Both the position numbers and the translations under genes were made by a program. Below are positions 43,112 to 56,520 of a stretch of 64,000 bases of DNA, in pieces. The stretch's first letter is position 1. Each line of letters starts with the position of its first letter. Location: NCBI GenBank assembly GCA_014155875.1, contig JACEFZ010011458.1:167115-231114 (forward strand), in the 5' to 3' direction. Under the pieces are notes generated by a model. It was not told where the DNA came from, ran no database searches, and was given only the letters and a program-made list of their open reading frames with translations. Origin of the DNA: Cepaea nemoralis (taxonomy: Eukaryota; Mollusca; Gastropoda; Stylommatophora; Helicidae).

Positions 43112-44890
43112 ACATCCTATTGAACAATAGATAATACGTCAAGTTAGGCCTCGCCAACCCGGATACAATGATATATGGTACTATGTTGTCTGTTTAAAAA
43201 TAAACAAGCCACAGTAATAGAAGGCAGAAGTTCGCGGCACCCAATCCAATGTTTTGGCTGTGTTAAATTTACTAAGATGTCTTTACACTTCCTGGTTGTA
43301 GATTACGACCCAAAAAAAAAAAAAAACTCTGCTTAGAATGAATGTAGTCTTCATTGAGATACCGTTGGATACGTCTTGTCATTGTTTCATAAGTAAAAAC
43401 CTAAAATTTAAAATATTCTCTATATAATAATTAATTAATATGCTAAGAGATTTACAAACGCATAAAACGTGAGATTTGTCAAATGTTGTGCATTCAACAC
43501 CACTGCTATTATTATAATATTAATAGTTATTATGAGCGCATATGTATGGACTACGCTTGAGTTCAACATAAGCGAATGAAAATAAAATAGTATTGTGTAA
43601 ATGAAATACACATTTTAGATGTACCCTGAGCTGACCAGTGTCTAACAGGGGAAGTCACTTATGTATAACAAGGTGGATTCAAGATGGCTGCGGTATTTTC
43701 ATTCTGGTCGGTTAAATAACTTGTGTGCAGATTTACATAACTGTGAAATCCGGTTTTCCTGAAGGTTCATTGGTATGTTTCTGAATATTCAAATGTAAAA
43801 AAGTTGTCCGAAAATTAAATAGCATTGACTGAACAGTGCAAAATGTTTTATTTGAGGTATTCGTTTCGTTCGGTGAACTGAGAACTCGCACTTCAACAGC
43901 GATATCAAGATCATTTAATTATTAATTATGTTCTGGATACCGCTGTTGAAGTGTGAGTTACGAGTGTAGCAGGTACGAACATGATCTTAAAATTGAGTAT
44001 TTGCTAATGAGACTACCACAGATAGATAGGCATTGAAAAACTAAATACTAAATCTAATGGTACCTCAATGATGCCTATAAAAGCCTATATGTCAATTCTA
44101 TGTGGAGAGTGTACTGTAGGTGTAGGTGTTTCGGGTTAAACTTTTTTCATGAATCCCGTAATTTTGGAGCTCTTCAGTGTGTCTCATTATCTCCACTTCT
44201 GGTCTTTGCTAGATTGTCTCAAACGGGTCATAGACGGATATGAAAACTGACTTCAGTAATATGTTCTATCATGTTAAATGAAAAAAATAGTACAAGTATA
44301 CAAATAATTAATAATATATTTAAACTTGAATTCTCTTTAACTTTAGTACTTCAGATTGGACATTTTGAGCATTAAAATTTTCCATGGCCGGCAGCCGCCA
44401 TCCTGGAGTTTCATTCACAAAGACGAAATAACATCCTGCAGAAATATATTTTTTTAATGACATATCAAGCGATATCCACAATGAAGCTCTCTAAATATAT
44501 GTAAAAATGCATGCAGAATTTCAACATCCCACTAAAATATAATAAAATTAAGTAAATAATCTCTAGAAAATAAAATTACCTACCATGTATCATTTATTTA
44601 AGAGCCAAGATAATTTCAACAAATCGCTGTCACTGAATATTAAACTAACCTTTTCTGCAGAACCTAAGAAGGTGTCTGTTATTGTCATATTATATATGAA
44701 TGAAAGAATGACATCGAAAGCATTTTTTTCCTTATATAGCCATTTTTGAGGACACAATGTATTATTCTGGGGTGGTGTGGTATATCATTTCTGGTCCCAG
44801 CACAGTTGAACCCGCTAATAATTAATTAACATAATACATATTATTATAAGATGTATATATTAATACACTTATACTTCTGTTGTAATGACT
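43112..44890. other. AT-rich non-coding stretch
   Basis: No gene seen. An A15 run near 43312 may be an old retroposon tail. An imperfect hairpin lies at 43883-43959 (listed separately). Confidence 0.45.
43883..43959. other. Imperfect inverted repeat (hairpin)
   Basis: Arm 43883-43910 (aactcgcacttcaacagcga...) pairs with 43932-43959 at about 25 of 28 positions around a 21-base AT-rich loop. It could be a small MITE core or an RNA hairpin; nothing nearby decides. Confidence 0.5.
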
Positions 44891-44894
44891 TTGA

Positions 44895-45700
44895 AAGTCA
44901 GAAAAAGAGGTCTTGCATGTTACATAGAACCAGTTTTAACATACGGCTGCGAATCTTAAATAATTAGTAAACAGGCAAAAGAAATCACTGGAAGCCTTGG
45001 AGATGTGGTTGTATAGAAGAATGCTGAATATTAATTGTGCAGTTAAAATGAGCAATCATGACGTTTTAAGGGAATTTGAATAATGAAGACACAAAAAATA
45101 GATGGCATAATTTATGACCTGGCATATTTCGCTTATCTCGTCAGGTACATATGGCAGAATTCACACAACATAAAGTAAAATAACTAGATAAATCCTTCAA
45201 GCTAAAATATACAAATGTTCGCACAGTAATGTCAATTGTCTACCACGGTAATTTTAAACTAACACGTCTTTCTGTTTGCACAAAACTGGCCTATGTAGAT
45301 TAATCTTCTGCAAACTTTAACAAGCAACTATTTTGTGTATTAAACAACATGCTAAAGACACTGTCTGTATCATTCACACGGCTGCTTTCCAACACATGCC
45401 TAGCAATTTTAAGGGAAGCCGAATCATATCGACAACTTATCACAAACATCAGAAAGCGGCAGTTGTCATTTTTTGGGCCACATTATGAGAAGACACAAAC
45501 TGGGACATGTTGTGATAACCAGAACAATTTGCGGGAAGAGAGATAGAGGAAGACAGCATGAGAAGATGCTTGACAGTCTTGTGTCATGGCATGGGAGTGA
45601 GTCAACACACAAATTGATCCATGACTTCGGAGATCGTAATTTGTGGAGAGGCATGATCGCCCATGCCAGACAACAAGGTACTGGATGATGATGATGTAAC
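44895..45700 (+). pseudogene. RTE-like LINE 3' part, heavily decayed
   Basis: Starts with a GLACYIEPVLTYGCES segment, then after an AT-rich insert or deletion region (45110-45340) gives GHIMRRHKLGHVVITRTICG, KRDRGRQHEKMLDSLVSWHG and GDRNLWRGMIAHARQQGTG, ending in a GATGATGATGATG tail near 45697. The C-terminal blocks match family A (60103). Stops and shifts are numerous. Confidence 0.7.
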
Positions 45701-46357
45701 GACTCACATTATAGTTAAATTATAGAACCTGGAAGTCAGCAGACCAGGGGCTCTGGACAAATCTAAAAACTGAGAGGGAAGACCAGGATAACATTGAATT
45801 AGATGGCAATTGGAACAATTAGCAGTAGTATGACTCTTTGCTGACAGTTGAACAAGGGGCCAGTATGCGTATGGGAATGTCCTGAGTGCAATGGCGTTTC
45901 TTAGCTCAACTCAATTCAATTACCAGGCTCCAGAGGCATCAAATTCTCTCCCTGTTGGTGTGACTCTGTTATGAATAATTTGTATTCAAACTACAAAACT
46001 ATTTACAAGTTGCATTGCATATTTTCCTTTACTGAAATTACTGTGTTGCATTTGTAAACAAGCAAATACATGCATTTACACATGTGATAATATTACATTC
46101 ATGGCATAGTGTAATTTCCTACACATTACTTGACTGCAGTGCTTGCACATTTATCTTGTTCTGTGTGTATCGACCTGAGTGAGGGTGCAGAATAGAATTT
46201 ATAGTCAGTATTGGGTTTTTACTTATGAAACCATCACAGATGGATACAGCTTAACAAAATGAATCCAACAGTATCTCAATGAAGATTATACAACATTTCA
46301 AAGTGGATATATTGTTGTGTCGTGATCTACAAGGATGTGCACAGGAATCTGAGCAAA
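45701..46357. other. Unassigned spacer
   Basis: No gene or clear repeat before the 52-bp array. Confidence 0.4.
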
Positions 46358-47038
46358 TGAGTAGTTCTGTTCATGATCCAGTTAATTGGGAGATTCATTC
46401 ATTCAGTAGCATGTAGTTCTGTTCATGATCCAGTTAATTGGGAGATTCATTCATTCAGTAGCATGTAGTTCTGTTCATGATCCAGTTAATTGGGAGATTC
46501 ATTCATTCAGTAGCATGTAGTTCTGTTCATGATCCAGTTAATTGGGAGATTCATTCATTCAGTAGCATGTAGTTCTGTTCATGATCCAGTTAATTGGGAG
46601 ATTCATTCATTCAGTAGCATGTAGTTCTGTTCATGATCCAGTTAATTGGGAGATTCATTCATTCAGTAGCATGTAGTTCTGTTCATGATCCAGTTAATTG
46701 GGAGATTCAGTCATTCAGTAGCATGTAGTTCTGTTCATGATCCAGTTAATTGGGAGATTCATTAATTCAGTAGCATGTAGTTCTGTTCATGATCCAGTTA
46801 ATTGGGAGATTCATTCATTCAGTAGCATGTAGTTCTGTTCATGATCCAGTTAATTGGGAGATTCATTCATTCAGTAGCATGTAGTTCTGTTCATGATCCA
46901 GTTAATTGGGAGATTCATTCATTCAGTAGCATGTAGTTCTGTTCATGATCCAGTTAATTGGGAGATTCAGTCATTCAGTAGCATGTAGTTCTGTTCATGA
47001 TCCAGTTAATTGGGAGATTCAGTCATTCAGTAGCATGT
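46358..47038 (+). repeat. 52-bp minisatellite
   Basis: Thirteen nearly identical copies, core AGTTCTGTTCATGATCCAGT then TAATTGGGAGATTCATTCAT. The unit contains, in antisense, the terminal sequence of the LINE fragment that adjoins at 47039. Confidence 0.95.
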
Positions 47039-47216
47039 CCTTTGCAGAACCTCGCTCCCATAACAACCTTCCGGAAAACCTCTCGTTCATAAGCAAGATG
47101 TCCCGCATCTGATACACCCATCTGGAGAACATCCACCACATCCTGCATCCATCTTCTCTTTGGCCTTCCTCTTCCTCTCTTCCCAGGCATATACCCCTCC
47201 ATGTTCTCTCCAAACT
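47023..47216 (-). pseudogene. Non-LTR retrotransposon C-terminal fragment (third family)
   Basis: On the minus strand one frame reads ENMEGYMPGKRGRGRPKRRW, MQDVVDVLQMGVSDAGHLAY and ARFCKGHATE then TGA, a conserved C-terminal block of an RTE-type LINE distinct from families A and B. It is only about 60 residues and strongly 5'-truncated. The 3' tail (TGAATGAATGAAT) merges with the 52-bp array. Confidence 0.7.
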
Positions 47217-47339
47217 GTCTTTATGACGTCACTGTGTTTGTCTGTACTGTGATGTCACATGCTTAACACTTTTGACATCATTAATAACAATATTGACGGG
47301 TTACAAGACATTGGCTTGGTTATTGTAATTTCTTTTACA

Positions 47340-47745
47340 CTTTTAATGCATAGCCAAAAAATGTTGACTGTCTGCGTCTAATTTCTTTAATAAATTTTCA
47401 CTTTTTATTTGTTTCTTGTAGGACCTGTTCATTGGTATTCTTTGCATTTTTCTCAGAAACCACATTTCCACAGCCATCAGATGTTTTTCAGCTTGTCTGC
47501 TCATTGTCCATGCTTCACATCCATACAAAAGTACAGGTTCTATGTAGCACCTCAACACTCTTTTTCTTGTTGCAATTGACATCTTTTTATTGTCAGTATG
47601 TGTTTCATCTTGCAAAAGGCTACCTTCACCATGGCGATTATTCTAATCTCTTCAAGGCATCTCCCATTAGATATTATGACTGTTCCAGGAAGATTGTACT
47701 GATTCACTGTTTTAAGAATATTCCAATTTACATTCAGGTTACTGT
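47340..47745 (-). pseudogene. RTE-like LINE fragment, minus-strand half of an inverted copy
   Basis: The minus strand encodes a decayed VNGNILK..NGRCLEEIR segment and the frame 47343-47615 with KRVLRCYIEPVLLYGCEAWT and AVEMWFLRKMQRIP, close to copy 1 (29480). It stops at 47340 before the terminal block. It abuts an endonuclease fragment of opposite orientation. Confidence 0.75.
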
Positions 47746-47960
47746 ATGCAAATTAAGAAGTAATGCTTTTGTCCTAGGTACATGGAGTGTGAGAACACTG
47801 ATGCAAGATGGTAAGCTGGAAAACATCAAGCATGAAATGTCAAGAATTAATGTTAATATCTTGGTTTATGCGAGATAAAACACATGGATGAATATAGAAT
47901 AATTTTCTAAAGATAAACATAAGAGGGGTGTGCGTATAATCTTGGGCAGAGACATGTTTC
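47746..47960 (+). pseudogene. RTE-like endonuclease N-terminus, plus-strand half
   Basis: LGTWSVRTLMQDGKLENIKH is the conserved start of RTE endonucleases, followed by KHKRGVRIILGRD. It lies head-to-head with the reverse-transcriptase fragment at 47340-47745, the structure left by twin-primed (inverted) LINE insertion. Confidence 0.7.
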
Positions 47961-48039
47961 ATGTTATAGATTAAATTTACACATATTACTGTAATATGTT
48001 TTATTGGTTGTCTTCTGTGATAATGTTTAACCTTGTGTT

Positions 48040-48056
48040 CATTGTTTGTGTTTCAG
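48040..48056 (+). promoter_or_regulatory. 3' splice site before ZNF-3
   Basis: TTGTTTGTGTTTCAG ends at 48056, in the same position relative to the coding region as in the other three copies. Confidence 0.6.
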
Positions 48057-48234
48057 AAATACGCCAACCTTGTCAGAGTTGTATTCCCCTATTTTACATG
48101 AGTGCAGTCACAAACTGAGATTGTGTTTGATAACATTAACTTGCAGTTTGTGAAACAAGAACTTTGTGACATTTTATATGATTACAATAGTCACAACAGA
48201 TTCAATAACATGCGATTTTTGCGGCCTTGAAGAC

Positions 48235-50215
<1,981 letters not shown>

Positions 50216-50223
50216 ATGCATTT

Positions 50224-50440
50224 TTTACTTGATCTTAAAGTCGACGGGATTGACGTCATTGCGCTGGGTTTATCCCATATGGCTCAGTCTCTTTCCACAG
50301 TGAACTGCCGAAAGCGTTGCGCAAAGCACAAACTCCGTAACTCCAGCGTTGGCCTCCAGTAATCTTAAAAAATGCACTTGTGAACTGGAGGATGCGGCCT
50401 GGACTCAAATCCATAACACTTGCTCTGTCTGAAGTGACAT
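50224..50440 (-). mobile_element. tRNA-derived SINE, minus strand
   Basis: Reverse complement of the 38233 family: TTTATCCCATATGGCTCAG, CTTTCCACAGTGAACTGC and a tRNA-like head with TTTGAGTCC near 50400. It lies at the eroded 3' end of the ZNF-3 array. Confidence 0.65.
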
Positions 50441-50699
50441 AAGATAACACATACGGGAGAGAAACCTTACATGAGTGCTGGCTGTGAGGCCACATTAGAA
50501 GACATACAGGAATGTTGTGACAATAATTTGATAACAGTTATACATATTTTTAGAGCATTGGCTTATTTATCACTTTCAAGATGAATAATAAAACACAAGT
50601 TTTATATCAGATTTTATTTGTCTCTTGCAGACAATTTTTAACTCAAAGTAATCATTCATGGTTTAGTTCATTAGGCAGATATAAAACAAACATATGCTA

Positions 50700-50965
50700 G
50701 TGACAGTGGGATAGCCAAGCGGGTGTTGATGTGTGAATGTCTCAACTGGAAAATGGATGTGACACAGGTGGTTATAGTTGGTTTATTCCTCTAAGCAACA
50801 TAAAGATACATATAGTCTCCTGGATGTGACACTAGTGGTTATAGTTGGTTTATTCTTCAAGCAACATAAAGACACATATAGTCTCCTGGCAGATTCTGCT
50901 CTCATAGATGGTTTATACTTCAAAGCAACATAAAGATACATATAGTCTCCTTGCAGATTCTGCTG
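50700..50965 (+). repeat. Short tandem repeat (about 67 bp, three copies)
   Basis: Units share GGTTATAGTTGGTTTATTC, CAACATAAAGATACATATAG and TCTCCTGG; the third copy is diverged. Confidence 0.75.
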
Positions 50966-51009
50966 TTGGGCTGGATGTTTTAGGCATTGGTATATGAGGT
51001 GGGATGCTC

Positions 51010-51950
51010 AGTTTCTTTTCCTGGGACATTCATATAACATTGTGTGATAAGGGATTTCAGGAGTTCATTTATTCCTGGGCCATTCATATAACAATAATTT
51101 GCTGATCGAGTGAGATGGCAGAACATGACCGCCCACGTTTACCGGCATGGCACATGATCGATTCATATGTGTGATGGGGGATTTCAGTTGATTCATTCAT
51201 TCCTGGGCCATTCATATAACATTGAGTGATAGGTGATTTCAGTTCATTCATTCATTCCTGGGCCATTCATATAACATTGAGTGATAGGTGATTTCAGTTC
51301 ATTCATTCATTCCTGGGCCATTCATATAACATTGAGTGATGGGTGATTTCAGTTCATTCATTCATTCCTGGGCCATTCATATAACATTGAGTGATGCGTG
51401 ATTTCAGGAGTTCATTTATTCCTAGGCCATTCATATAACATTGAGTGATGGGTGATTTCAGGAGTTCATTTATTCCTAGGCCATTCATATAACATTGTGT
51501 GATGGGGGATTTCAGGAGTTCATTTATTCCTAGGCCATTCATATAACATTGTGTGATGGGGGATTTCAGGAGTTCATTCATATAACATTATGTGATGGGG
51601 GATTTCAATTCATTCATATAAAATTGTGTGATTGGAGATTTCAGGAGTTGGTTCATTCCTGGGCCAATTCATATAACATTTTGTGATCAGTGATTTCAGT
51701 TCATTCATTCATTCCTGGGCTATTCATATAACTGTGTGATGGGAGATTTTTGGAGTTCATTTATTCCTGGGACATTCATTTAACATTGTATGATGGGGGA
51801 TTTCAGAAGTTCATTCATTTTTGGGCCATTCATATAGCATTGTATGATGGGAGATTTCAGGAGTTCATTCCTGGATCATTCATATAACTTTGTGTGATGG
51901 GAGATTTTCGGAGTTCATTTATTCCTGGGCCATTCAAATAAATTAGGGTG
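51010..51950 (+). repeat. 51-55-bp minisatellite with embedded LINE tail
   Basis: About 17 variable units with core GGGCCATTCATATAACATTG and GATGGGGGATTTCAGGAGTT. Unit length varies through TTCATTCATTC slippage. Near the left end, 51095-51165 (GATCGAGTGAGATGGC... CGGCATGGCACATGATCGAT) is the 3' terminal sequence of an RTE LINE like that at 32165-32230. Confidence 0.85.
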
Positions 51951-52198
51951 GGAAGGGGGGTGTGTGTGATGGGAGACTTAAGGAATTCACCAAACTGGTC
52001 CTGTGCTCATTTGCTTAAGCAGTTTATAACCAGAAAATTATTAATCCTTTGTAGAAGTTCTATACTGGAAACCAAAATAGTTATTGCTAAATGCGATTTG
52101 TTAAGGCTGAAAATATACTTGCAAGAATTAGAACAGAAGCATTGTAAGAATATCACAACTATGCAGGAGACTAATTTCAAATGTCATGAATTATGACA

Positions 52199-52486
52199 TA
52201 GCAAACCATATATGACCTGTTGCTTCTTGCTCTCAGGTCTACAAACCATATATGACCTGTTGCTTCTTACTCTCAGGTCTACAAATCATATATGACCTGT
52301 TGCTTCTTACTCTCAGGTCTACAAACCATATATGACCTGTTGCTTCTTGCTCTCAGGTCTACAAACCATATATGACCTGTTGCTTCTTACTCTCAGGTCT
52401 ACAAACCATATATGACCTGTTGCTTCTTGCTCTCAGGTCTACAAACCATATATGACCTGTTGCTTCTTACTCTCAGGTCTACAAAA
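52199..52486 (+). repeat. 40-bp minisatellite (second type)
   Basis: Seven copies, core ACAAACCATATATGACCTGT and TGCTTCTTGCTCTCAGGTCT, with an alternating TTGC/TTAC variant. Unrelated to the 40-bp array at 10789. Confidence 0.95.
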
Positions 52487-52568
52487 TATGATGGCGCTGA
52501 CACGTCACAGACCCATAGTAAGAAACTGCTTCTAGGCACATTTTATAAAAATGATTAAAATAATGTTG

Positions 52569-52812
52569 AAGCCCACTGTTTAAATGGACATGGTAGACAA
52601 GCCCACTGTTTAAATGGACATGGTAGACAAGCCCACTGTTTAAATGGACATGGTAGACAAGCCCACTGTTTAAATGGACATGGTAGACAAGCCCACTGTT
52701 TAAATGGACATGGTAGACAAGCCCACTGTTTAAATGGACATGGTAGACAAGCCCACTGTTTAAATGGACATGGTAGACAAGCCCACTGTTTAAATGGACA
52801 TGGTATACAAGG
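52569..52812 (+). repeat. 30-bp minisatellite
   Basis: Eight perfect or near-perfect copies, core AGCCCACTGTTTAAATGGAC then ATGGTAGACA. The minus-strand open frame (CPFKQWACLP)n is a by-product. Confidence 0.95.
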
Positions 52813-53340
52813 GGGCTTCAAATCAAAACCTTAAAAGTGTAAATAGAAATTACAATAACCATGCCATTGTCTTATAACCTGTCAATTAGTTAAGGATGTC
52901 AAGAGTGTTCAGCATGTGATATAACAGTGCAGGCGAACATGGTGAAGTCATAAGGATAGTTTAAAGATTGGCACCCCAATTTTGACATGCACCAAAGAAG
53001 AGCAGCGTTCTGTTATCTATTTTTTTTATCAGTGGAGTGAAACTTATAGAAATTCATTAGCGAAAGAAAGGTAAAGAATGCTGTTACGTGCCTGTCAGTC
53101 CAGGAAGTGTATGAGTGGACCTGCAATCACATACATGTGCTGTAGAATTCTGAGTAAATGTGTCCTTTTGCAACACGACAATGCTCAGCCCCATACTGCC
53201 TGTGCAATGGTTGAAACAATCGAAGACCTCAACTTTCGGTTGACATCCCCCGTTATCGCCAGATATAGCCCCAAAGTTATTTTCACCTTTTTTTTTCCAC
53301 ACACACCAAAGAAAAAAGAAAGAAACATTTAATGGTATTG
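52813..53340 (+). pseudogene. Mariner-like transposase relic, copy 1
   Basis: The left end GGGGCTTCAAATCAAAACC is shared with the copy at 56175. A decayed helix-turn-helix region near 52990-53130 and a CVLLQHDNAQPHTACAM segment (53160-53205) carrying the second catalytic region of mariner DDD transposases are visible, with SPVIARYSPK beyond. The central third is missing and frames are broken. Confidence 0.7.
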
Positions 53341-53524
53341 AAGCCTTCTTGTACTATATATCATGGTCATACCACAGAAATAGTGAACATAATATGGATA
53401 GCTAAACTACCACATTCCATTACAAACATCAGGCTGTATTTTCCCTGTGTGTCTTATAACTATTTTCTGGTTTAAACAACATGTCAAGTTCTCACAGTCT
53501 TTCTCTATATGTCGATGTTTTCTT

Positions 53525-55165
53525 TAGTGTCAGACAGTGTTGTGTGTGAGCTAGCAGTGAACTACTGGTCTGTGGGCTGGATTAGTATCAGACAGTGTTG
53601 TGTGTGAGCTAGCAGTGAACTACTGGTCTGTGGGCTGGATTAGTATCAGACAGTGTTGTGTGTGAGCTAGCAGTGAACTACTGGTCTGTGGGCTGGATTA
53701 GTGTCAGACAGTGTTGTGTGTGAGCTAGCAGTGAACTACTGGTCTGTGGACTGGATTAGTATCAGACAGTGTTGTGTGTGTGAGCTAGCAGTGAACTACT
53801 GGTCTGTGGGCTGGATTAGTATCAGACAGTGTTGTGTGTGAGCTAGCAGTGAACTACTGGTCTGTGGGCTGAATTAGTATCAGACAGTGTTGTGTGTGAG
53901 CTAGCAGTGAACTACTGGTCTGTGGGCTGAATTAGTATCAGACAGTGTTGTGTGTGAGCTAGCAGTGAACTACTGGTCTGTGGGCTGGATTAGTATCAGA
54001 CAGTGTTGTGTGTGAGCTAGCAGTGAACTACTGGTCTGTGGGCTGGATTAGTATCAGACAGTGTTGTGTGTGAGCTAGCAGTGAACTACTGGTCTGTGGG
54101 CTGAATTAGTATCAGACAGTGTTGTGTGTGAGCTAGCAGTGAACTACTGGTCTGTGGGCTGAATTAGTATCAGACAGTGTTGTGTGTGAGCTAGCAGTGA
54201 ACTACTGGTCTGTGGGCTGAATTAGTATCAGACAGTGTTGTGTGTGAGCTAGCAGTGAACTACTGGTCCTGTGGGCTGAATTAGTATCAGACAGTGTTGT
54301 GTGTGAGCTAGCAGTGAACTACTGGTCCTGTGGGCTGAATTAGTATCAGACAGTGTTGTGTGTGAGCTAGCAGTGAACTACTGGTCTGTGGGCTGGAATT
54401 AGTATCAGACAGTGTTGTGTGTGAGCTAGCAGTGAACTACTGGTCTGTGGGCTGGATTAGTATCAGACAGTGTTGTGTGTGAGCTAGCAGTGAACTACTG
54501 GTCTGTGGGCTGAATTAGTATCAGACAGTGTTGTGTGTGAGCTAGCAGTGAACTACTGGTCTGTGGGCTGAATTAGTATCAGACAGTGTTGTGTGTGAGC
54601 TAGCAGTGAACTACTGGTCATGTGGGCTGAATTAGTATCAGACAGTGTTGTGTGTGAGCTAGCAGTGAACTACTGGTCCATGGGCTGAATTAGTATCAGA
54701 CAGTGTTGTGTGTGAGCTAGCAGTGAACTACTGGTCCATGGGCTGAATTAGTATCAGACAGTGTTGTGTGTGAGCTAGCAGTGAACTACTGGTCCATGGG
54801 CTGAATTAGTATCAGACAGTGTTGTGTGTGAGCTAGCAGTGAACTACTGGTCCGTGGGCTGAATTAGTATCAGACAGTGTTGTGTGTGAGCTAGCAGTGA
54901 ACTACTGGTCATGTGGCTGGATTAGTATCAGACAGTGTTGTGTGTGAGCTAGCAGTGAACTACTGGTCCATGGGCTGGATTAGTATCAGACAGTGTTGTG
55001 TGTGAGCTAGCAGTGAACTACTGGTCCCTGGGCTGGATTAGTATCAGACAGTGTTGTGTGTGAGCTAGCAGTGAACTACTGGTCCATGGGCTGAAGTAGT
55101 ATCAGACAGTGTTGTGTGTGAGCTAGCAGTGAACTACTGGTCTGTGGGCTGGATTAGTGTCAGAC
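53525..55165 (+). repeat. 60-bp minisatellite, largest array
   Basis: About 27 copies, core GTATCAGACAGTGTTGTGTG and TGAGCTAGCAGTGAACTACT. The GGTCTGTGGGCTG segment has variants (CCATGGGCTG, CCTGTGGG) that cluster in neighbouring copies, showing local amplification. Confidence 0.95.
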
Positions 55166-55174
55166 AGTGTTGTG

Positions 55175-55640
55175 TCTGACATCCGTGGTACCTACTGTGA
55201 ACACACCTTCCGATATTGCAGTTTCTACCTTTTGAATTGTCCCAATTGACACATCAAGTTCTTACGCTAGCGAACGTATGCTTCGACAATGGTTCATCTG
55301 TACTGTTGCATCAATTTTGGCGATGGTTTTTTCTGTTACAACATGCGCTTGACCCAGCCGTTGAAGATCTGTCGTGAACTGACATCATTTCTGAAACATT
55401 CATGCCCAGTCTGTCACTGTTGCCTTCGACACACATTTGTTACCGTACGCTGCCTGCATTCTTCGATGAATGTCCACTGATCGACATCCTTCAAATGGAA
55501 GAAACTGAGCTCTTGAGCTTCTTTGGACGGAATTTGGATCAACCCGGCCATGTTCTCAACAGTCAGAAACAGAACCTATGCATCATGGGGCAATAAGCAC
55601 ATGCTCTTTTATTCATTAGTCAGTACTTATCACATGACAT
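55175..55640 (-). pseudogene. Mariner-like transposase relic of a second family
   Basis: The minus strand gives FEGCRSVDIHRRMQAAYGNK and CVSKATVTDWA, the N-terminal helix-turn-helix of mariner transposases, then DRSSTAGSS-like and DVSIGTIQKVET text in other frames. The C-terminal catalytic part is absent, replaced by the 60-bp array. Confidence 0.6.
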
Positions 55641-55699
55641 TATCATGTTCAACGTTTGCAATTACGCGCGGTACGGCACGAACAGATTTCAAATGAACG

Positions 55700-56165
55700 C
55701 TCCATATATTATACACAGAAAGAACTTTTAAACAAGATGAAGAATTGCCTGGACTCAACATCAAGGGAAGAATCATAAACAGTCTTAGGTATGGTGATGA
55801 TACCGTGTGACTAGCAGAAAGTGAGCAAGAGATACAAAACCTAATGGAAGAAGTAAACAAGTATAGTGCAGAATGTGGGTTAGATATTGACATCCGACAA
55901 CTGATAATTAACAGTGGAATGAAGAGGCTATCATTGAATATAACAATAATAAAGAAGATTCTAAAACAAGTAACATATTTCTCCTATCTTGGACATGTAA
56001 TGAAAGATTATGGCAGAAATGAAACAGAATTAAGAAAGAATGGTGAAACAATTTTTTCATCAACATGGAATCAGTGTTAACATCTAGAGACATTATTAAT
56101 AATGAGAAATGTCAAGTGTTATGTATATTCAACACTACTTTATGGTGCAGAAGCCTGAACAACGA
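55700..56165 (+). pseudogene. RTE-like LINE fragment (family B) with YGDD
   Basis: Reads LRYGDDTV, then after a TGA LAESEQEIQNLMEEVNKYSA, ECGLDIDIRQLIINSGMKRL and YFSYLGHVMKD, the palm end and thumb of an RTE-like reverse transcriptase. The region near 56060-56160 matches 12890-12970 and 36110-36260. It is cut off at 56165 by the mariner relic. Confidence 0.7.
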
Positions 56166-56174
56166 GCAAGTAAT

Positions 56175-56520
56175 TACGAGGGTGCTTCAAATGAAAACAT
56201 TAAAAGTGTGACAGGAAATACAATAACCACACCATCGTCTTGTAGCTTGCGAATATTGTTGTTATGGATGTCAAGAGTGTTAACCATGTGACATCATGGT
56301 GCAGACGAACATGTCATAAGGACAGTTTAAAGATGACCACCCCACTATTGACATGCACCAAAGAGGAGCAACATTCTGTTATCCGTTTTTTGATCAGTGA
56401 AAGGGTCAAACCTATATAGAGGCATCAGCAAATGAAGGTCCAGTAAGGTGGTGCATGCCTGTCAGTCCAGCCTGTGTATGAGTGTAGTAGAAGTTTTAAA
56501 ATGATGTGACTTCTATGACA
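56175..56520 (+). pseudogene. Mariner-like relic, copy 2
   Basis: Starts GGGTGCTTCAAATGAAAAC and aligns with 52813-53110, including CATGCACCAAAGAGGAGCAA and CTGTCAGTCCAGC. It keeps only the 5' part with the helix-turn-helix coding region. Confidence 0.65.

Noticed and set aside
52555..52821. Minus-strand repeat protein (CPFKQWACLP)n
   Set aside because: A by-product of the 30-bp minisatellite.
52199..55165. CRISPR-like regularly spaced repeats
   Set aside because: Units are contiguous with no unique spacers, the genome is eukaryotic, and no cas genes are present.
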